DNA of 64,000 bases from Paractinoplanes pyxinae (GTDB lineage: Bacteria; Actinomycetota; Actinomycetes; Mycobacteriales; Micromonosporaceae): assembly GCF_026626335.1 (NCBI RefSeq), contig NZ_JAPNTZ010000020.1, forward strand, positions 124,001 through 188,000, in the 5' to 3' direction. Position numbers and translations under genes: made by a program. How positions within the stretch are numbered: position 1 is the first letter of the stretch; every line of letters starts with the position of its first letter. The notes below the pieces were generated by a model. The model saw nothing but the letters and a program-made list of their open reading frames with translations, did no database searches and had not been told where the DNA came from. Positions 22,446 through 30,823 of the stretch are shown here, one piece after another.

Positions 22446-22491
22446 ATGTAATAACTTGGAGCCGCGTACGTCAATACTTTGTCATGACAAA
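22446..22491 (-). promoter_or_regulatory. iol operon promoter with GntR-type operator
   Basis: On the minus strand TTGACG (22469-22474) is followed after 17 bases by TTACAT (22446-22451), about 130 bases before iolC. Three bases upstream of the -35 is the perfect 14-bp palindrome TTTGTCATGACAAA (22478-22491), typical of GntR/HutC sites. It also lies directly before the Shine-Dalgarno sequence of the divergent gntR gene. One bound dimer could thus repress both the operon and the regulator. Palindrome and boxes are seen; the binding protein is inferred. Confidence 0.78.
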
Positions 22492-22512
22492 CTCCAGGAG
22501 CGAGGGTTCGCG

Positions 22513-23268
22513 GTGACGTCCGAACTGCAGGGTCGCGTCCGTCCGGTCGAGGTGGACAGGACCAGTCCCGTACCTCTGTACTTCCAGGTCGCGACGCGTT
22601 TGCAAGAGCTGATCGAGAAGGGCGAGATCGGCGTCGGGGCCAGGATCGAGAACGAGGTCGACCTGGCCGAACGCCTGGGCGTCTCCCGCCCCACGACCCG
22701 CCGCGCCATTCAATACCTGGTCGAACGGGGAATGCTGGTCCGCAAGCGAGGCGTCGGCACGCAGGTGGTGCACCCCAAGGTCCGCCGCCCGGTGGAACTG
22801 AGCAGCCTCTACGACGACCTGGTCGCAGGCGACCGAGCCCCCAGGACAGAGGTGCTGCGCCTCGAGGTGATGCCCGCCCCCGACCTGATCGCCAACGGCC
22901 TCGAGGTGGCCCCCGGCACCCCCGTAACCTGGATCGAACGCCTGCGCTACGCCGCCGGCGAACCCTTGGCCCTGATGCACAACGCCATCCCGATCGACGT
23001 CCTGCCGCTCACCCGCGAAGACCTGGCCGCCCACGGCCTCTACGAACTGCTACGCCGAAACGGCCTGACCCCCCGCATAGCCACCCAGGTGATCGGGGCC
23101 AGATCAGCCACCTCAGCCGAAGCCAAGATCCTCGACGAGAAGCGCAACGCCTCCCTGCTGACCATGACCAGAACGGCCTGGGACGCGGGCGGCCGAGCCC
23201 TCGAATACGGCAGCCACGTCTACCGAGCCAGCAGATACAGCTTCGAACTGAACCTCAGCGCCGGCTGA
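22513..23268 (+). CDS. GntR family regulator (HutC subfamily), probable iol regulator
   Basis: A 251-aa regulator with an N-terminal winged HTH (EVDLAERLGVSRPTTRRAIQ, then RKRGVGTQVV) and a C-terminal UTRA ligand domain (ALMHNAIPIDVLPL). I chose the GTG at 22513 because AGGAGCGAGG precedes it; an upstream in-frame start would begin inside the operator. It is divergent from iolC across a shared regulatory region, which makes it the likely sensor of inositol or a pathway intermediate. The ligand is unknown. Confidence 0.88.
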   Translation: MTSELQGRVRPVEVDRTSPVPLYFQVATRLQELIEKGEIGVGARIENEVDLAERLGVSRPTTRRAIQYLVERGMLVRKRGVGTQVVHPKVRRPVELSSLYDDLVAGDRAPRTEVLRLEVMPAPDLIANGLEVAPGTPVTWIERLRYAAGEPLALMHNAIPIDVLPLTREDLAAHGLYELLRRNGLTPRIATQVIGARSATSAEAKILDEKRNASLLTMTRTAWDAGGRALEYGSHVYRASRYSFELNLSAG

Positions 23269-23360
23269 GCCCTCGCCCCGCGCCCCAACGCTTCGCGCCT
23301 GGCCGCGCTCCTGCGCAAATCACGTGCAACGGAGCTTCGTGGGCGGTCAGAAAATCGAGA

Positions 23361-24074
23361 ATGAGCGAGTACGTGACAGATGTTGAGGATCACACCTTCG
23401 GGCTTTTGCTGAGGTCCATCGCGCCGATGGTGATGTCGGGCGCGGCCTCGCATGGAGGTGAATGCCCTCGGCTGCGGGGCGTCGTGCGCGCGAGCGAGTC
23501 GCACGCGCGGATTGTCGTCAGTTCCGATCTCTCCATGTCTACGGGCGTAGCGTTCCAATTCCCCTTGAGGTTGGAATCCGGAGACCCGCTTCCTGCCGGT
23601 GCAGCCATCGACTGGGTCAGAGAAAGTGATTCCGCCGGCATTCGCGGCTCGGCCGAAAAGCCTGATCGTGGCCTGGACAGTCATGGCAACGCGATTGTCG
23701 ACGCCATCGACGCCGGCTTTGATCCGCACCGTGAAACAGCGCTCGATCACGGCCTGTTCGGGCTGCTCAGCATGCTGATCCACGGAGGCGGCTACCCGTG
23801 GTTCGAGGACACTTACACGAGCATGGGTTTCATGCTTCGCCCGAGCGAGCAGGCGCGACTCTATGTGAGCCTCACCGGCCGTCGAACCGTATGGGAAGCT
23901 GACATTCCACTTCGGCACCCGCGAACTCATCGACCGGTCGACTACGGAAGTCTTCCGCAAGAGCTTGCCTCGCTCCTTCGGGACGGGGAACGCTTGCCGG
24001 GCAAAACTGTTACCGGCCGGGACGACTACTGTTCCGAGGTTTTCGACATGTCCGAATGGTTCGGGGCGGCCTGA
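23361..24074 (+). CDS. Hypothetical protein, lower GC than neighbours
   Basis: A 237-aa protein with no recognised domain. The first half has an acidic start and a beta-rich stretch (ARIVVSSDLSMSTGVAFQFP); the second half contains HGLFGLLSMLIHGGGYPWFED and ends acidic with the aromatic EWFGAA. GC is visibly lower, and A/T-ending codons are far more common than in flanking genes, suggesting recent acquisition. No clear ribosome binding site precedes the ATG. It stands alone between gntR and tetR. Function unknown. Confidence 0.65.
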   Translation: MSEYVTDVEDHTFGLLLRSIAPMVMSGAASHGGECPRLRGVVRASESHARIVVSSDLSMSTGVAFQFPLRLESGDPLPAGAAIDWVRESDSAGIRGSAEKPDRGLDSHGNAIVDAIDAGFDPHRETALDHGLFGLLSMLIHGGGYPWFEDTYTSMGFMLRPSEQARLYVSLTGRRTVWEADIPLRHPRTHRPVDYGSLPQELASLLRDGERLPGKTVTGRDDYCSEVFDMSEWFGAA

Positions 24075-24140
24075 GACGTCCTGACTCGTGGTGCGCCCGG
24101 ACGGTCGGAATGAAGCCGGCTTGATCGGTAGGATCGCGGC

Positions 24141-24764
24141 ATGTCCACGGAGGCTGGTGGGGCCGCGGCGCGGCCTCGGCGGGGGCGAAGGCCCAGCGGT
24201 AGCGACAGCCGGCAGCAGATTCTCGGCGCGGCGCGGGCCCGGTTTGCCGCGGACGGGTACGCGGCGGCCACCATTCGGAAGATCGCGGCCGACGCCGGGG
24301 TCGACGCTGCCCTGGTCATGCAGTTCTTCCGGTCCAAGGAAGAGTTGTTCGCGGCCGTCATGTCGGTCTCGCCGGCCGTCCTTGAACGCTTCCAGCAGGT
24401 CTTCGAAGGGCCCGATGAGGGTCTCGGCGAGCGGGTGACCCGCGCCTACCTGGAGTTGTGGGAGGGCGACCCGGACGACTCCGAGCCGCTGCTGGCGATG
24501 CTGCGCTCGGCCATCGCGAACGAGCAGGCGGCCGAGCATCTGCGCCAGTTCGTGCAGGCCCGGTTGCTCGAGGGCATCAGCGCCCGGCTGCCCGGCGACC
24601 CGACCGCGGCGGTCCGGGCGGGGCTGGCCTCGACGATGCTCATCGGGGTCGTCGTGGGCCGCCGCATCGTGCGCGTCCCGGTCCTCGTCGAGCAGGAGCG
24701 CGAGGCTCTGGTCGGGTTCCTGGCTCCCGGAATCCAGGCCGTTCTGGTCTCCCCCGTCGCTTGA
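24141..24764 (+). CDS. TetR family transcriptional regulator
   Basis: A 207-aa regulator. A basic Arg/Gly-rich tail precedes the HTH, whose signature is FAADGYAAATIRKIAADAGVDAALVMQFFRSKEELFAAV. A helical ligand-binding domain follows. The gene directly downstream encodes a CocE-type hydrolase on the same strand, and the intervening region carries an operator-like inverted repeat over that gene's promoter. The regulator probably represses the hydrolase. The inducer is unknown. Confidence 0.88.
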   Translation: MSTEAGGAAARPRRGRRPSGSDSRQQILGAARARFAADGYAAATIRKIAADAGVDAALVMQFFRSKEELFAAVMSVSPAVLERFQQVFEGPDEGLGERVTRAYLELWEGDPDDSEPLLAMLRSAIANEQAAEHLRQFVQARLLEGISARLPGDPTAAVRAGLASTMLIGVVVGRRIVRVPVLVEQEREALVGFLAPGIQAVLVSPVA

Positions 24765-24776
24765 TCTTGCGGCCCT

Positions 24777-24808
24777 GAGAGCTGTCTTCGACAGCCCCGA
24801 GAGCTGTC
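24777..24808 (+). promoter_or_regulatory. Hairpin and direct repeat after tetR
   Basis: GAGAGCTGTC occurs twice (24777-24786 and 24799-24808), and GCTGTC-TTC-GACAGC forms a perfect 6-bp stem (24781-24795). It lies 12 bases after the tetR stop and just upstream of the hydrolase operator. There is no T-tract. It may be a weak terminator or an extra regulator site. Confidence 0.5.
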
Positions 24809-24813
24809 CGCGA

Positions 24814-24857
24814 TTTTCTCAACAGCCGTTGATAAAACGGCCGGGCGGTCGTATGGT
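24814..24857 (+). promoter_or_regulatory. Promoter and TetR-type operator of the CocE-like hydrolase
   Basis: TTTTCTCAAC-AGCC-GTTGATAAAA (24814-24837) is an inverted repeat with 10-bp arms and one mismatch. Its right arm contains TTGATA (24829-24834), which with TATGGT (24852-24857) and a 17-base spacer makes a promoter. A TetR dimer on the repeat would cover the -35. The adjacent tetR gene is the obvious candidate regulator. Confidence 0.75.
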
Positions 24858-24920
24858 CGGTCCGTCGACACGGCCGTGGCCTGCATGGACAAGACCAAGC
24901 GAATCACCGAGGAGATCGCC

Positions 24921-26666
24921 ATGAGCGACGACCTGAAGATCTACATGCCGTCCCACCCGCTCGAGCCGGGCGACCGGTACGGCATCCTGAGCGCTTTCGA
25001 ACCGGGCGCCCGCACCCTGCCCGCCGGGTTCCGGATCGCCCCGCAGTTCCGGCCCGTCGAGACCGACATCGTCCTGGAGAAGGACGTGCCGGTCGTCCTG
25101 CGCGACGGCGTGACGATCTACGTCGACGTGCTGCGCCCGGCCGGCTCGGAGAAGGTGCCGGTCCTCGTGGCGTGGAGCCCGTACGGCAAGGGCCAGGGCA
25201 CCTCGACCAGCGTGATGGGCGTGTTCGCCCTCGTCGGCCTGGACAACCAGGTCGTCTCCGGACTGGAGAAGTTCGAGGGCCCGGACCCCGCCTACTGGTG
25301 CGCGCGGGGCTACGCCGTCTGCCACCCCGATCCCCGAGGCGTCATCAATTCGGAGGGCGACAGTGTTTTCTGGGACCGCCAGGAGGGCCGCGACTGCCAC
25401 GACCTGATCGAGTGGCTGGCCGTCCAGGAGTGGTGCACCGGCAAAGTAGGCATGAGCGGCACCTCGTACCTCGCCGTCTCGCAGTGGTTCACCGCCGCCG
25501 AACAGCCCCCGCACCTGGCCGCGATCAACCCGTGGGAGGGGGTCAGCGACGTCTACCGCGACCTGGTCATGCGGGGCGGCATGCCCGACACCGGCTTCGC
25601 CCGCCAGCTGCGCGACTACAGCTTCTGGGGCAAGAGCCGGAAGGAGGACATCCTGGCCGAGGCCGACCGGGACCCGCTGATGAGCGAGCTGTGGGCGGAC
25701 AAGATCCCGGCCTTCGACCGGATCACCGTTCCCGCGTACGTCGTGGCCAGCTACTCCAACACGCTGCACACCGCCGGGACGTTTCGCGCCTGGCGGCAGA
25801 TCGCTTCCGGGGACAAGTGGCTGCGCATCCACAACAGCCAGGAGTGGCCCGACTACTACGACCAGGACAACGTCGAGGATCTGCGCCGGTTCTTCGACCA
25901 CTACCTCAAGGGCGTCGACAACGGCTGGGAGCAGACCGCCCGGGTCCGCTACAGCCTGCACGACTTCCACGGCGGCGACCGGGTCGGCCTGATGGCCGGC
26001 GAGTTCCCGCCGGCCGATGTCACCGCGACGAAGTTCTACCTCGACGGGCTGACCCGGACCCTGACCACCACCGCCCCCGCCGTCCCGGCCACGGCCGGCT
26101 ACGACGTCGCCGCCACCACCGACCTGGTGTCCTTCGTGACCCGCTTCGACGCCGAGACCGTGCTCGTCGGCTATCCCAAGGCCCGCCTGTTCGTGGAGGC
26201 CAAGGGTTCCGACGACATGGACCTGTTCGTGCTCGTGCAGAAGCTCGACCGGCACGGCACGCCGCTGCAGCAGTTCACGACGCCCAACCACGGCGCACGC
26301 CTGCACGATGTCACCGAACGCGGCGCGACGATCCTGCGGTACAAGGGCTCCGACGGACGGCTGCGGGTCTCTCTGCGCCACCTCGACGACGCCCTCTCCA
26401 CCGACGACGTCCCGGCGCACACCTTCGACCGCGTCGAGAAACTGACTCCCGACCAGATCGTCGAGGTCGAGATCGACCTGTTGCCGATCGGCCTGATCTT
26501 CCACCCCGGCGAACAACTGCGGTTCGTCGTCAGCAGCCGCAACCTGCTCGGCCCGATGATGCCCAACCTGGTCGAGTACGCCCCGGACAACGCCGGGCAG
26601 CACGTGATCCACACCGGCGGCGACCACGCCTCGTATTTGCAGCTGCCGGCGCAAAGGCGGCATTGA
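24921..26666 (+). CDS. CocE/NonD family alpha/beta hydrolase (X-Pro dipeptidyl-peptidase S15-like)
   Basis: A 581-aa hydrolase. The nucleophile serine is in GKVGMSGTSYLAV (GxSxxG). The S15-like core (YGKGQGTST, PRGVINSEGD) is followed by a C-terminal jelly-roll domain ending in VIHTGGDHASYLQLP. Family members cleave esters or amides such as cocaine, amino-acid esters or glutaryl-7-ACA. An upstream in-frame ATG would add 15 residues; the ATG at 24921 has GAGGAG 6 bases before it and is preferred. No signal peptide, so cytoplasmic. Substrate unknown; probably controlled by the upstream TetR protein. Confidence 0.87.
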   Translation: MSDDLKIYMPSHPLEPGDRYGILSAFEPGARTLPAGFRIAPQFRPVETDIVLEKDVPVVLRDGVTIYVDVLRPAGSEKVPVLVAWSPYGKGQGTSTSVMGVFALVGLDNQVVSGLEKFEGPDPAYWCARGYAVCHPDPRGVINSEGDSVFWDRQEGRDCHDLIEWLAVQEWCTGKVGMSGTSYLAVSQWFTAAEQPPHLAAINPWEGVSDVYRDLVMRGGMPDTGFARQLRDYSFWGKSRKEDILAEADRDPLMSELWADKIPAFDRITVPAYVVASYSNTLHTAGTFRAWRQIASGDKWLRIHNSQEWPDYYDQDNVEDLRRFFDHYLKGVDNGWEQTARVRYSLHDFHGGDRVGLMAGEFPPADVTATKFYLDGLTRTLTTTAPAVPATAGYDVAATTDLVSFVTRFDAETVLVGYPKARLFVEAKGSDDMDLFVLVQKLDRHGTPLQQFTTPNHGARLHDVTERGATILRYKGSDGRLRVSLRHLDDALSTDDVPAHTFDRVEKLTPDQIVEVEIDLLPIGLIFHPGEQLRFVVSSRNLLGPMMPNLVEYAPDNAGQHVIHTGGDHASYLQLPAQRRH

Positions 26667-26682
26667 GGGACGAACGACAGAC

Positions 26683-26709
26683 GCCGGGCCCGGGTGACGG
26701 GCCCGGGCA
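26683..26709 (+). terminator. GC-rich hairpin after the CocE-like gene
   Basis: A stem of about ten G/C pairs with one bulge lies 17 bases after the stop. No T-tract follows. Probable transcription end of the hydrolase unit. Confidence 0.5.
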
Positions 26710-26827
26710 CGGTGTCGCCGTCCGTGACAAAACGGGCGGCGCACGGTTGCCGGGCCGCGGATCGATCGGGACCATCATCGTCGCGATCCGGGTCGAACCG
26801 TCTGCGATAGGAAGGTTTCTACTTCAC

Positions 26828-28597
26828 GTGCAGTCCATCCCCTCCCTGACCGGCGGCCTCAGCGGCGAGGCGGCCACCGCCGACCTCAGTGGGCGCCTGG
26901 TCGGCAACTCGTACGTTCTCGTCTGCCCCGTCGGGCACGGCGCCACCGGGACAGTGTGGCGCGGCATCGACCGCAGCACGGGAGCCGACGTCGCCGTCAA
27001 GCTGTTGCACGAAGGGTTGCTGCGGCAGCCGAAACTGGTCATCCGGTTCGTGCAGGAGCGCACGATCCTGATGATGATGCGGCACGAGAACATCGTCGGC
27101 GTGCGTGACCTGTTCAGCGCGGGCGGCTCTCTCGCGCTGGTCATGGACTATGTGGCCGGTGGCAGCCTGCGCAATCACCTGCGCGCCGAGGGCACGCTCG
27201 CGCCGGCCGACGCGGCCGATCTGCTGGCTCAGGTGGCCGCCGCGCTGGCTCAGGCGCATGAGCTGGGTGTCGTGCATCGCGACGTCAAGCCCGACAACAT
27301 CCTGCTGCAGGAGAACGACGGCCGTCTCGAGGTGCGTCTCACCGATTTCGGCATCGCGCGCGTCCTCGACACGGCCGGCCTGACCACGCCGCAGGCCATC
27401 GTCGGCACGCCGCACTACATGGCCCCGGAGGCGATTCAGGGCGAGGCCGTCCCCGCGTCCGATGTGTACTCCGCGGGCATCGTGCTCTACGAGCTTTTGA
27501 CGGGCCTTCCCCCGTACGCCGGGGAGCCTCTGGCCGTTCTGCGGGGTCACCTGGACGAGACTCCTCAGCGACCCGCCGGCATGCCGCACGCCGCATGGGA
27601 GCTGATCGCGTGGTGTCTCGCCAAAGACCCGGATCAGCGCCCCAGCACCGCCGAACTGGGCGCCGCGCTGCGCGAGCTGTCGCGCGAGACCGCCGGGGTG
27701 GCCGCGCTGCCGGCGTGCGGCGAGGCCACGGTCGTCACCGGCGGCACCGCGCAGATCGGCCTGCGTGGGGTCTCCCACCCGTCCGTACGCCGGGAACCGT
27801 CACGCAAACGCCCGCGCAACGGTCCGCGGTCGTGGATGTGGCGGCGGCCGTGGGCGATGGTGGCGCTGCTGGCCGGGACGGTGGCGCTGTCCGGCTTCGG
27901 CGGCTTCAACGCGTGGCAGCTGCTCGACTCGGGCGACACCCCGGCCGCGGCGGCCCCGCAGGTATCGGCTCCGGTCACGGCGTACGGCGCCATCGGCCCG
28001 ACCGCAAGCAAAGCCGCGACGAGCAAGCCGGTGGCGCCGCTTCCGCCGCCGGTGAGCGGCAACGCCGGCGGCGCACCGGCCGAAATGCCACCCGGACTTC
28101 CCGCCGGATTGCCGGCCGGAAAGAACGGGGCGAGCGCCGCTCCGCAGCCGACCCGGCCCCCGGAACAGAAGGCCCCGGCCGGCGTCGGCGTCGGCGTGGG
28201 GGCGACGGCCGGCCCGGGTCAGGCTCAGGTAGAGGCCACGTTCGGCCCGTGGCGGTGCGGCGACCAGTACGACTGGGATCTCGGGCATCCGGTGCTGGCC
28301 CGGCCGTGCCACTCCCTGGGCGGCGATGTAAAGGTGATCGGCCAGATCGAGGCCATGCCCGGCGTCCAGGCCGACGTGGCGCTGACCCTGCGCGACGCCG
28401 ACAGCGACGATGTGCTGGCCGGCCCGTACACCTGCAAGGGTTTGATGTTCACGGACTTCGCGCTCAAGCACAGTTGCGGCCCGGTCGACCTGCAGCCGCC
28501 GCGCGGCCGCAAGCTGGTGCTGGTGCAGACGTGGGAGTACACCCAGCGCCCGCTGCTACCGGGAGGCAAGGCCCGCGGCCCGGTGTTCAGCTGGTGA
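26828..28597 (+). CDS. Transmembrane serine/threonine protein kinase
   Basis: A 589-aa kinase of the bacterial Hanks type. The glycine-rich loop is GHGATG (36-41), the catalytic Lys is about residue 58, HRD is at 150-152, DFG at 173-175 and APE at 199-201, so all core motifs are intact. A basic juxtamembrane stretch precedes one membrane span (about 340-362). The extracellular part has a Pro/Ala/Gly-rich linker and a C-terminal domain with four Cys (CGDQYD, ARPCHSL, YTCKG, HSCGPV) that could form two disulfides. There are no PASTA repeats. Start is GTG after AGGAAGG. The external domain may sense an extracellular signal. Confidence 0.92.
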   Translation: MQSIPSLTGGLSGEAATADLSGRLVGNSYVLVCPVGHGATGTVWRGIDRSTGADVAVKLLHEGLLRQPKLVIRFVQERTILMMMRHENIVGVRDLFSAGGSLALVMDYVAGGSLRNHLRAEGTLAPADAADLLAQVAAALAQAHELGVVHRDVKPDNILLQENDGRLEVRLTDFGIARVLDTAGLTTPQAIVGTPHYMAPEAIQGEAVPASDVYSAGIVLYELLTGLPPYAGEPLAVLRGHLDETPQRPAGMPHAAWELIAWCLAKDPDQRPSTAELGAALRELSRETAGVAALPACGEATVVTGGTAQIGLRGVSHPSVRREPSRKRPRNGPRSWMWRRPWAMVALLAGTVALSGFGGFNAWQLLDSGDTPAAAAPQVSAPVTAYGAIGPTASKAATSKPVAPLPPPVSGNAGGAPAEMPPGLPAGLPAGKNGASAAPQPTRPPEQKAPAGVGVGVGATAGPGQAQVEATFGPWRCGDQYDWDLGHPVLARPCHSLGGDVKVIGQIEAMPGVQADVALTLRDADSDDVLAGPYTCKGLMFTDFALKHSCGPVDLQPPRGRKLVLVQTWEYTQRPLLPGGKARGPVFSW

Positions 28598-28604
28598 GGG
28601 TGGT

Positions 28605-28637
28605 GAGGGGCGCGGCCGGACGGTAGCCGCGCCCCTC
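28605..28637. terminator. Perfect 12-bp hairpin between convergent genes
   Basis: GAGGGGCGCGGC (28605-28616) pairs perfectly with GCCGCGCCCCTC (28626-28637) over a 9-base loop. It lies between the ends of the convergent kinase and GNAT genes, so it can act for both strands. No T-tract. Confidence 0.7.
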
Positions 28638-28654
28638 GTCGACCCGTCAGGAGA

Positions 28655-29257
28655 TCAGACGGCCCGCCACATCCGGAAGAACGGCGTGCCGTCGGGGAGC
28701 AGCATCTCGAACGGGTCCATGTCGGCGTAGCCGGTACGCCGGTAGAGGCGCACGTTGTTCTCGTTGGTCGCCTCGAGGTAGGCCGGCACCCCGGCCGCCT
28801 CGAGCTCGTCGTGCGTGCGCTTCATCAGCTCACCGCCCAGACCGTGGTGCTGGTGGTCCGGGTGCACGGCCAGGAAGGCCAGGTGCCAGTGCGCCTCGTG
28901 CGGGTGGTGCTTCTCGAACAGCAGATCGAGGGCGACGAACCGCTCGATGTAGTCACCGGCCAGCTCCCGCAGCCGCTCGTCGTACGCCTCGGGGTCGGGC
29001 GAGTCCTTGGTGTAGTCGAACCACACGGCGGTGGCGGCCAGGCCGCTGCCGTCGGGCAGGTCGATGACGTCGACCCGGCCGTACTTCTGGGCGTGCTCGG
29101 TCAGCAGCGTGAAGAAGTCGGCCATCACCTTGAGGCGGTCCTCGAGCGGCGGCACCAGGTAGGCGTTCGCGTCGAGGTGGAAGAACGAGTGGCTGATCAG
29201 GTGCCCGACGGCAGGGATCTCCTCGTCACGGGCGGGGCGGATCGGGGGGAACGTCAC
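28655..29257 (-). CDS. GNAT family N-acetyltransferase
   Basis: A 200-aa acyl-CoA-dependent acetyltransferase. The acetyl-CoA-binding motif A is seen as LAFLAVHPDHQHHGLGGELM, followed by a motif-B-like LEATNENNVRLYRRTGY. The GTG at 29257 overlaps the permease stop (GTGA), so it is translationally coupled to the APC transporter. The substrate could be an amino acid or amine brought in by that permease. This link is inferred from coupling only. Confidence 0.87.
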   Translation of the reverse strand: MTFPPIRPARDEEIPAVGHLISHSFFHLDANAYLVPPLEDRLKVMADFFTLLTEHAQKYGRVDVIDLPDGSGLAATAVWFDYTKDSPDPEAYDERLRELAGDYIERFVALDLLFEKHHPHEAHWHLAFLAVHPDHQHHGLGGELMKRTHDELEAAGVPAYLEATNENNVRLYRRTGYADMDPFEMLLPDGTPFFRMWRAV

Positions 29258-30777
29258 AGGTGGTCCTTCGGGTTGTCGGTGCTGGAGAGGGCGGCGGTGA
29301 ACCCACCGGTGCCGGCGGCGGTCGAGCTGCGGGCGCCGAGGCCGATGCCCGCGTACACCTGGGGACGGCTGCCGCGCAGGATCAGGGCCCAGGCGATGCC
29401 GGCCACCAGCAGCAGGGCGAAGGCCAGCGGCACGACCCAGGTCGGCTTGCTGCCCTCCTCGACGCCGAACAGCGTCGCGATGTTGCTCAGGGCCAGGTAC
29501 GACATCACGATGAGCAGGAGCGAGCCGAGCACCGGCGCGCCGAGCCGGTGCCACCAGTCCTCGCCCTCGGGGTGCTTGAGGAAGTAGCCGATGACCGCGA
29601 ACGAGGTCAGCGTGATCAGCAGCAGAACCCCGATGCCGCCGCCGCTGCCGCCCCAGAAGAACAGGTTGACCAGCGGGTCCCAGCCGGCGACGGCGTAGAC
29701 GACGATGACCAGCAGGCCGAGGGCGCTCTGCACGAGCGAGCCGTTCTTGGGCGCGCCGGTGCCGGGCACGGTGCGGCCGAACGCGCGGGGCAGCACGCCC
29801 TCGCGGCCGAGCGAGAACATGTACCGGGCGATGATGTTGTGGAACGAGATCATCGCGGCGATCAGCGAGGTCAGGAACAGCGCGTAGCCGAGGTCGACGG
29901 CCCGGCCGCCGAGCTGGTCGGAGGCGACGTTGAAGAACAGGTCGGGGCCCTCGTTGCCGGCCCGGCCGACGACGTCGTCACCGGCGGCCGAGATCATCGC
30001 CCACGCCGCGAAGCCGTACAGCACGGCGATGAGGGCGATCGCGATGTACGTGGCCCGGGGCACCGTACGCCGCGGGTCGCGCGACTCCTCGCTGAACACC
30101 ACCGACTGCTCGAACCCGACGAAGCCGGTGATGGCCATGGCCAGAAGCGCGCCCGAGCCCGAACCGACCAGGCTGCTCACGTCGACCGGGGCCGACGACG
30201 CGGTGAAGTTGGGCGAGAACAGGTCGGCCACGCTGAACGCGAAGACGACGACGATCTCGGCGACCAGCAGGGTGGCCAGCACCTTGCCGTTGACGGCCAC
30301 GTCGCGCACGCCGAGCACCGCGGTCAGCGCCCAGACGATCAAGGCCAGCACCCACCACTGGATGTCGAGCCCGAACCACTTGTCGAACAGCGGCGAGGCG
30401 ATGGCCCCGAATCCGCCGTACGCCGCGATCTGGAACATGTTGTAGGCCAGCAGCGCCACCCAGGACGCGCCGACACCCAGCGGGCGGCCGATGCCCTGCG
30501 AGATGTACGCGTAGAAGGCGCCCGCGTTGGCGATGTGCCGGGCCATCGCGACGTAGCCCACGGCGAAGATCGCGAGGACCACGGCGACCGCCACGAACGC
30601 GATCGAGATGCTGGTCAGGCCCGTGACGGCGATGCCGGTGGGCACGACGCCGGCCACGACGGTGAGCGGCGCGGCGGCGGACATGACGAAGAAGACCACC
30701 GCGGCGACGCCGAGCCGGTCCTTGGCCAGCGCTGTGGACAGCTGGCTCTGCGGGGGTTTTGTTGCGGTCGAGGACAC
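29254..30777 (-). CDS. APC family amino acid/polyamine permease
   Basis: A 507-aa membrane protein with about 12 hydrophobic segments and the APC start (GVAAVVFFVMSAAAPLTVVAG), followed by VPTGIAVTG. A further motif, GFVGFEQSVVFSEESRDPRRTVPRA, is diagnostic for APC transporters. The GTG at 30777 has GGAGAG 4-5 bases upstream; the ATG four codons earlier lacks a ribosome binding site. It probably moves an amino acid or amine across the cytoplasmic membrane. The downstream GNAT gene overlaps it, and a GPP34 gene precedes it by 46 bases. Confidence 0.9.
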   Translation of the reverse strand: MSSTATKPPQSQLSTALAKDRLGVAAVVFFVMSAAAPLTVVAGVVPTGIAVTGLTSISIAFVAVAVVLAIFAVGYVAMARHIANAGAFYAYISQGIGRPLGVGASWVALLAYNMFQIAAYGGFGAIASPLFDKWFGLDIQWWVLALIVWALTAVLGVRDVAVNGKVLATLLVAEIVVVFAFSVADLFSPNFTASSAPVDVSSLVGSGSGALLAMAITGFVGFEQSVVFSEESRDPRRTVPRATYIAIALIAVLYGFAAWAMISAAGDDVVGRAGNEGPDLFFNVASDQLGGRAVDLGYALFLTSLIAAMISFHNIIARYMFSLGREGVLPRAFGRTVPGTGAPKNGSLVQSALGLLVIVVYAVAGWDPLVNLFFWGGSGGGIGVLLLITLTSFAVIGYFLKHPEGEDWWHRLGAPVLGSLLLIVMSYLALSNIATLFGVEEGSKPTWVVPLAFALLLVAGIAWALILRGSRPQVYAGIGLGARSSTAAGTGGFTAALSSTDNPKDHL

Positions 30778-30823
30778 GCGTCTCTCCATGAGGGGGTTGT
30801 GAAAGGGGGTTGTGGAGCGAGGC

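Noticed and set aside
24819-26744. Minus-strand frame of 641 codons opposite the CocE-type gene
   Set aside because: No motifs; it crosses the promoter and operator of the real gene.
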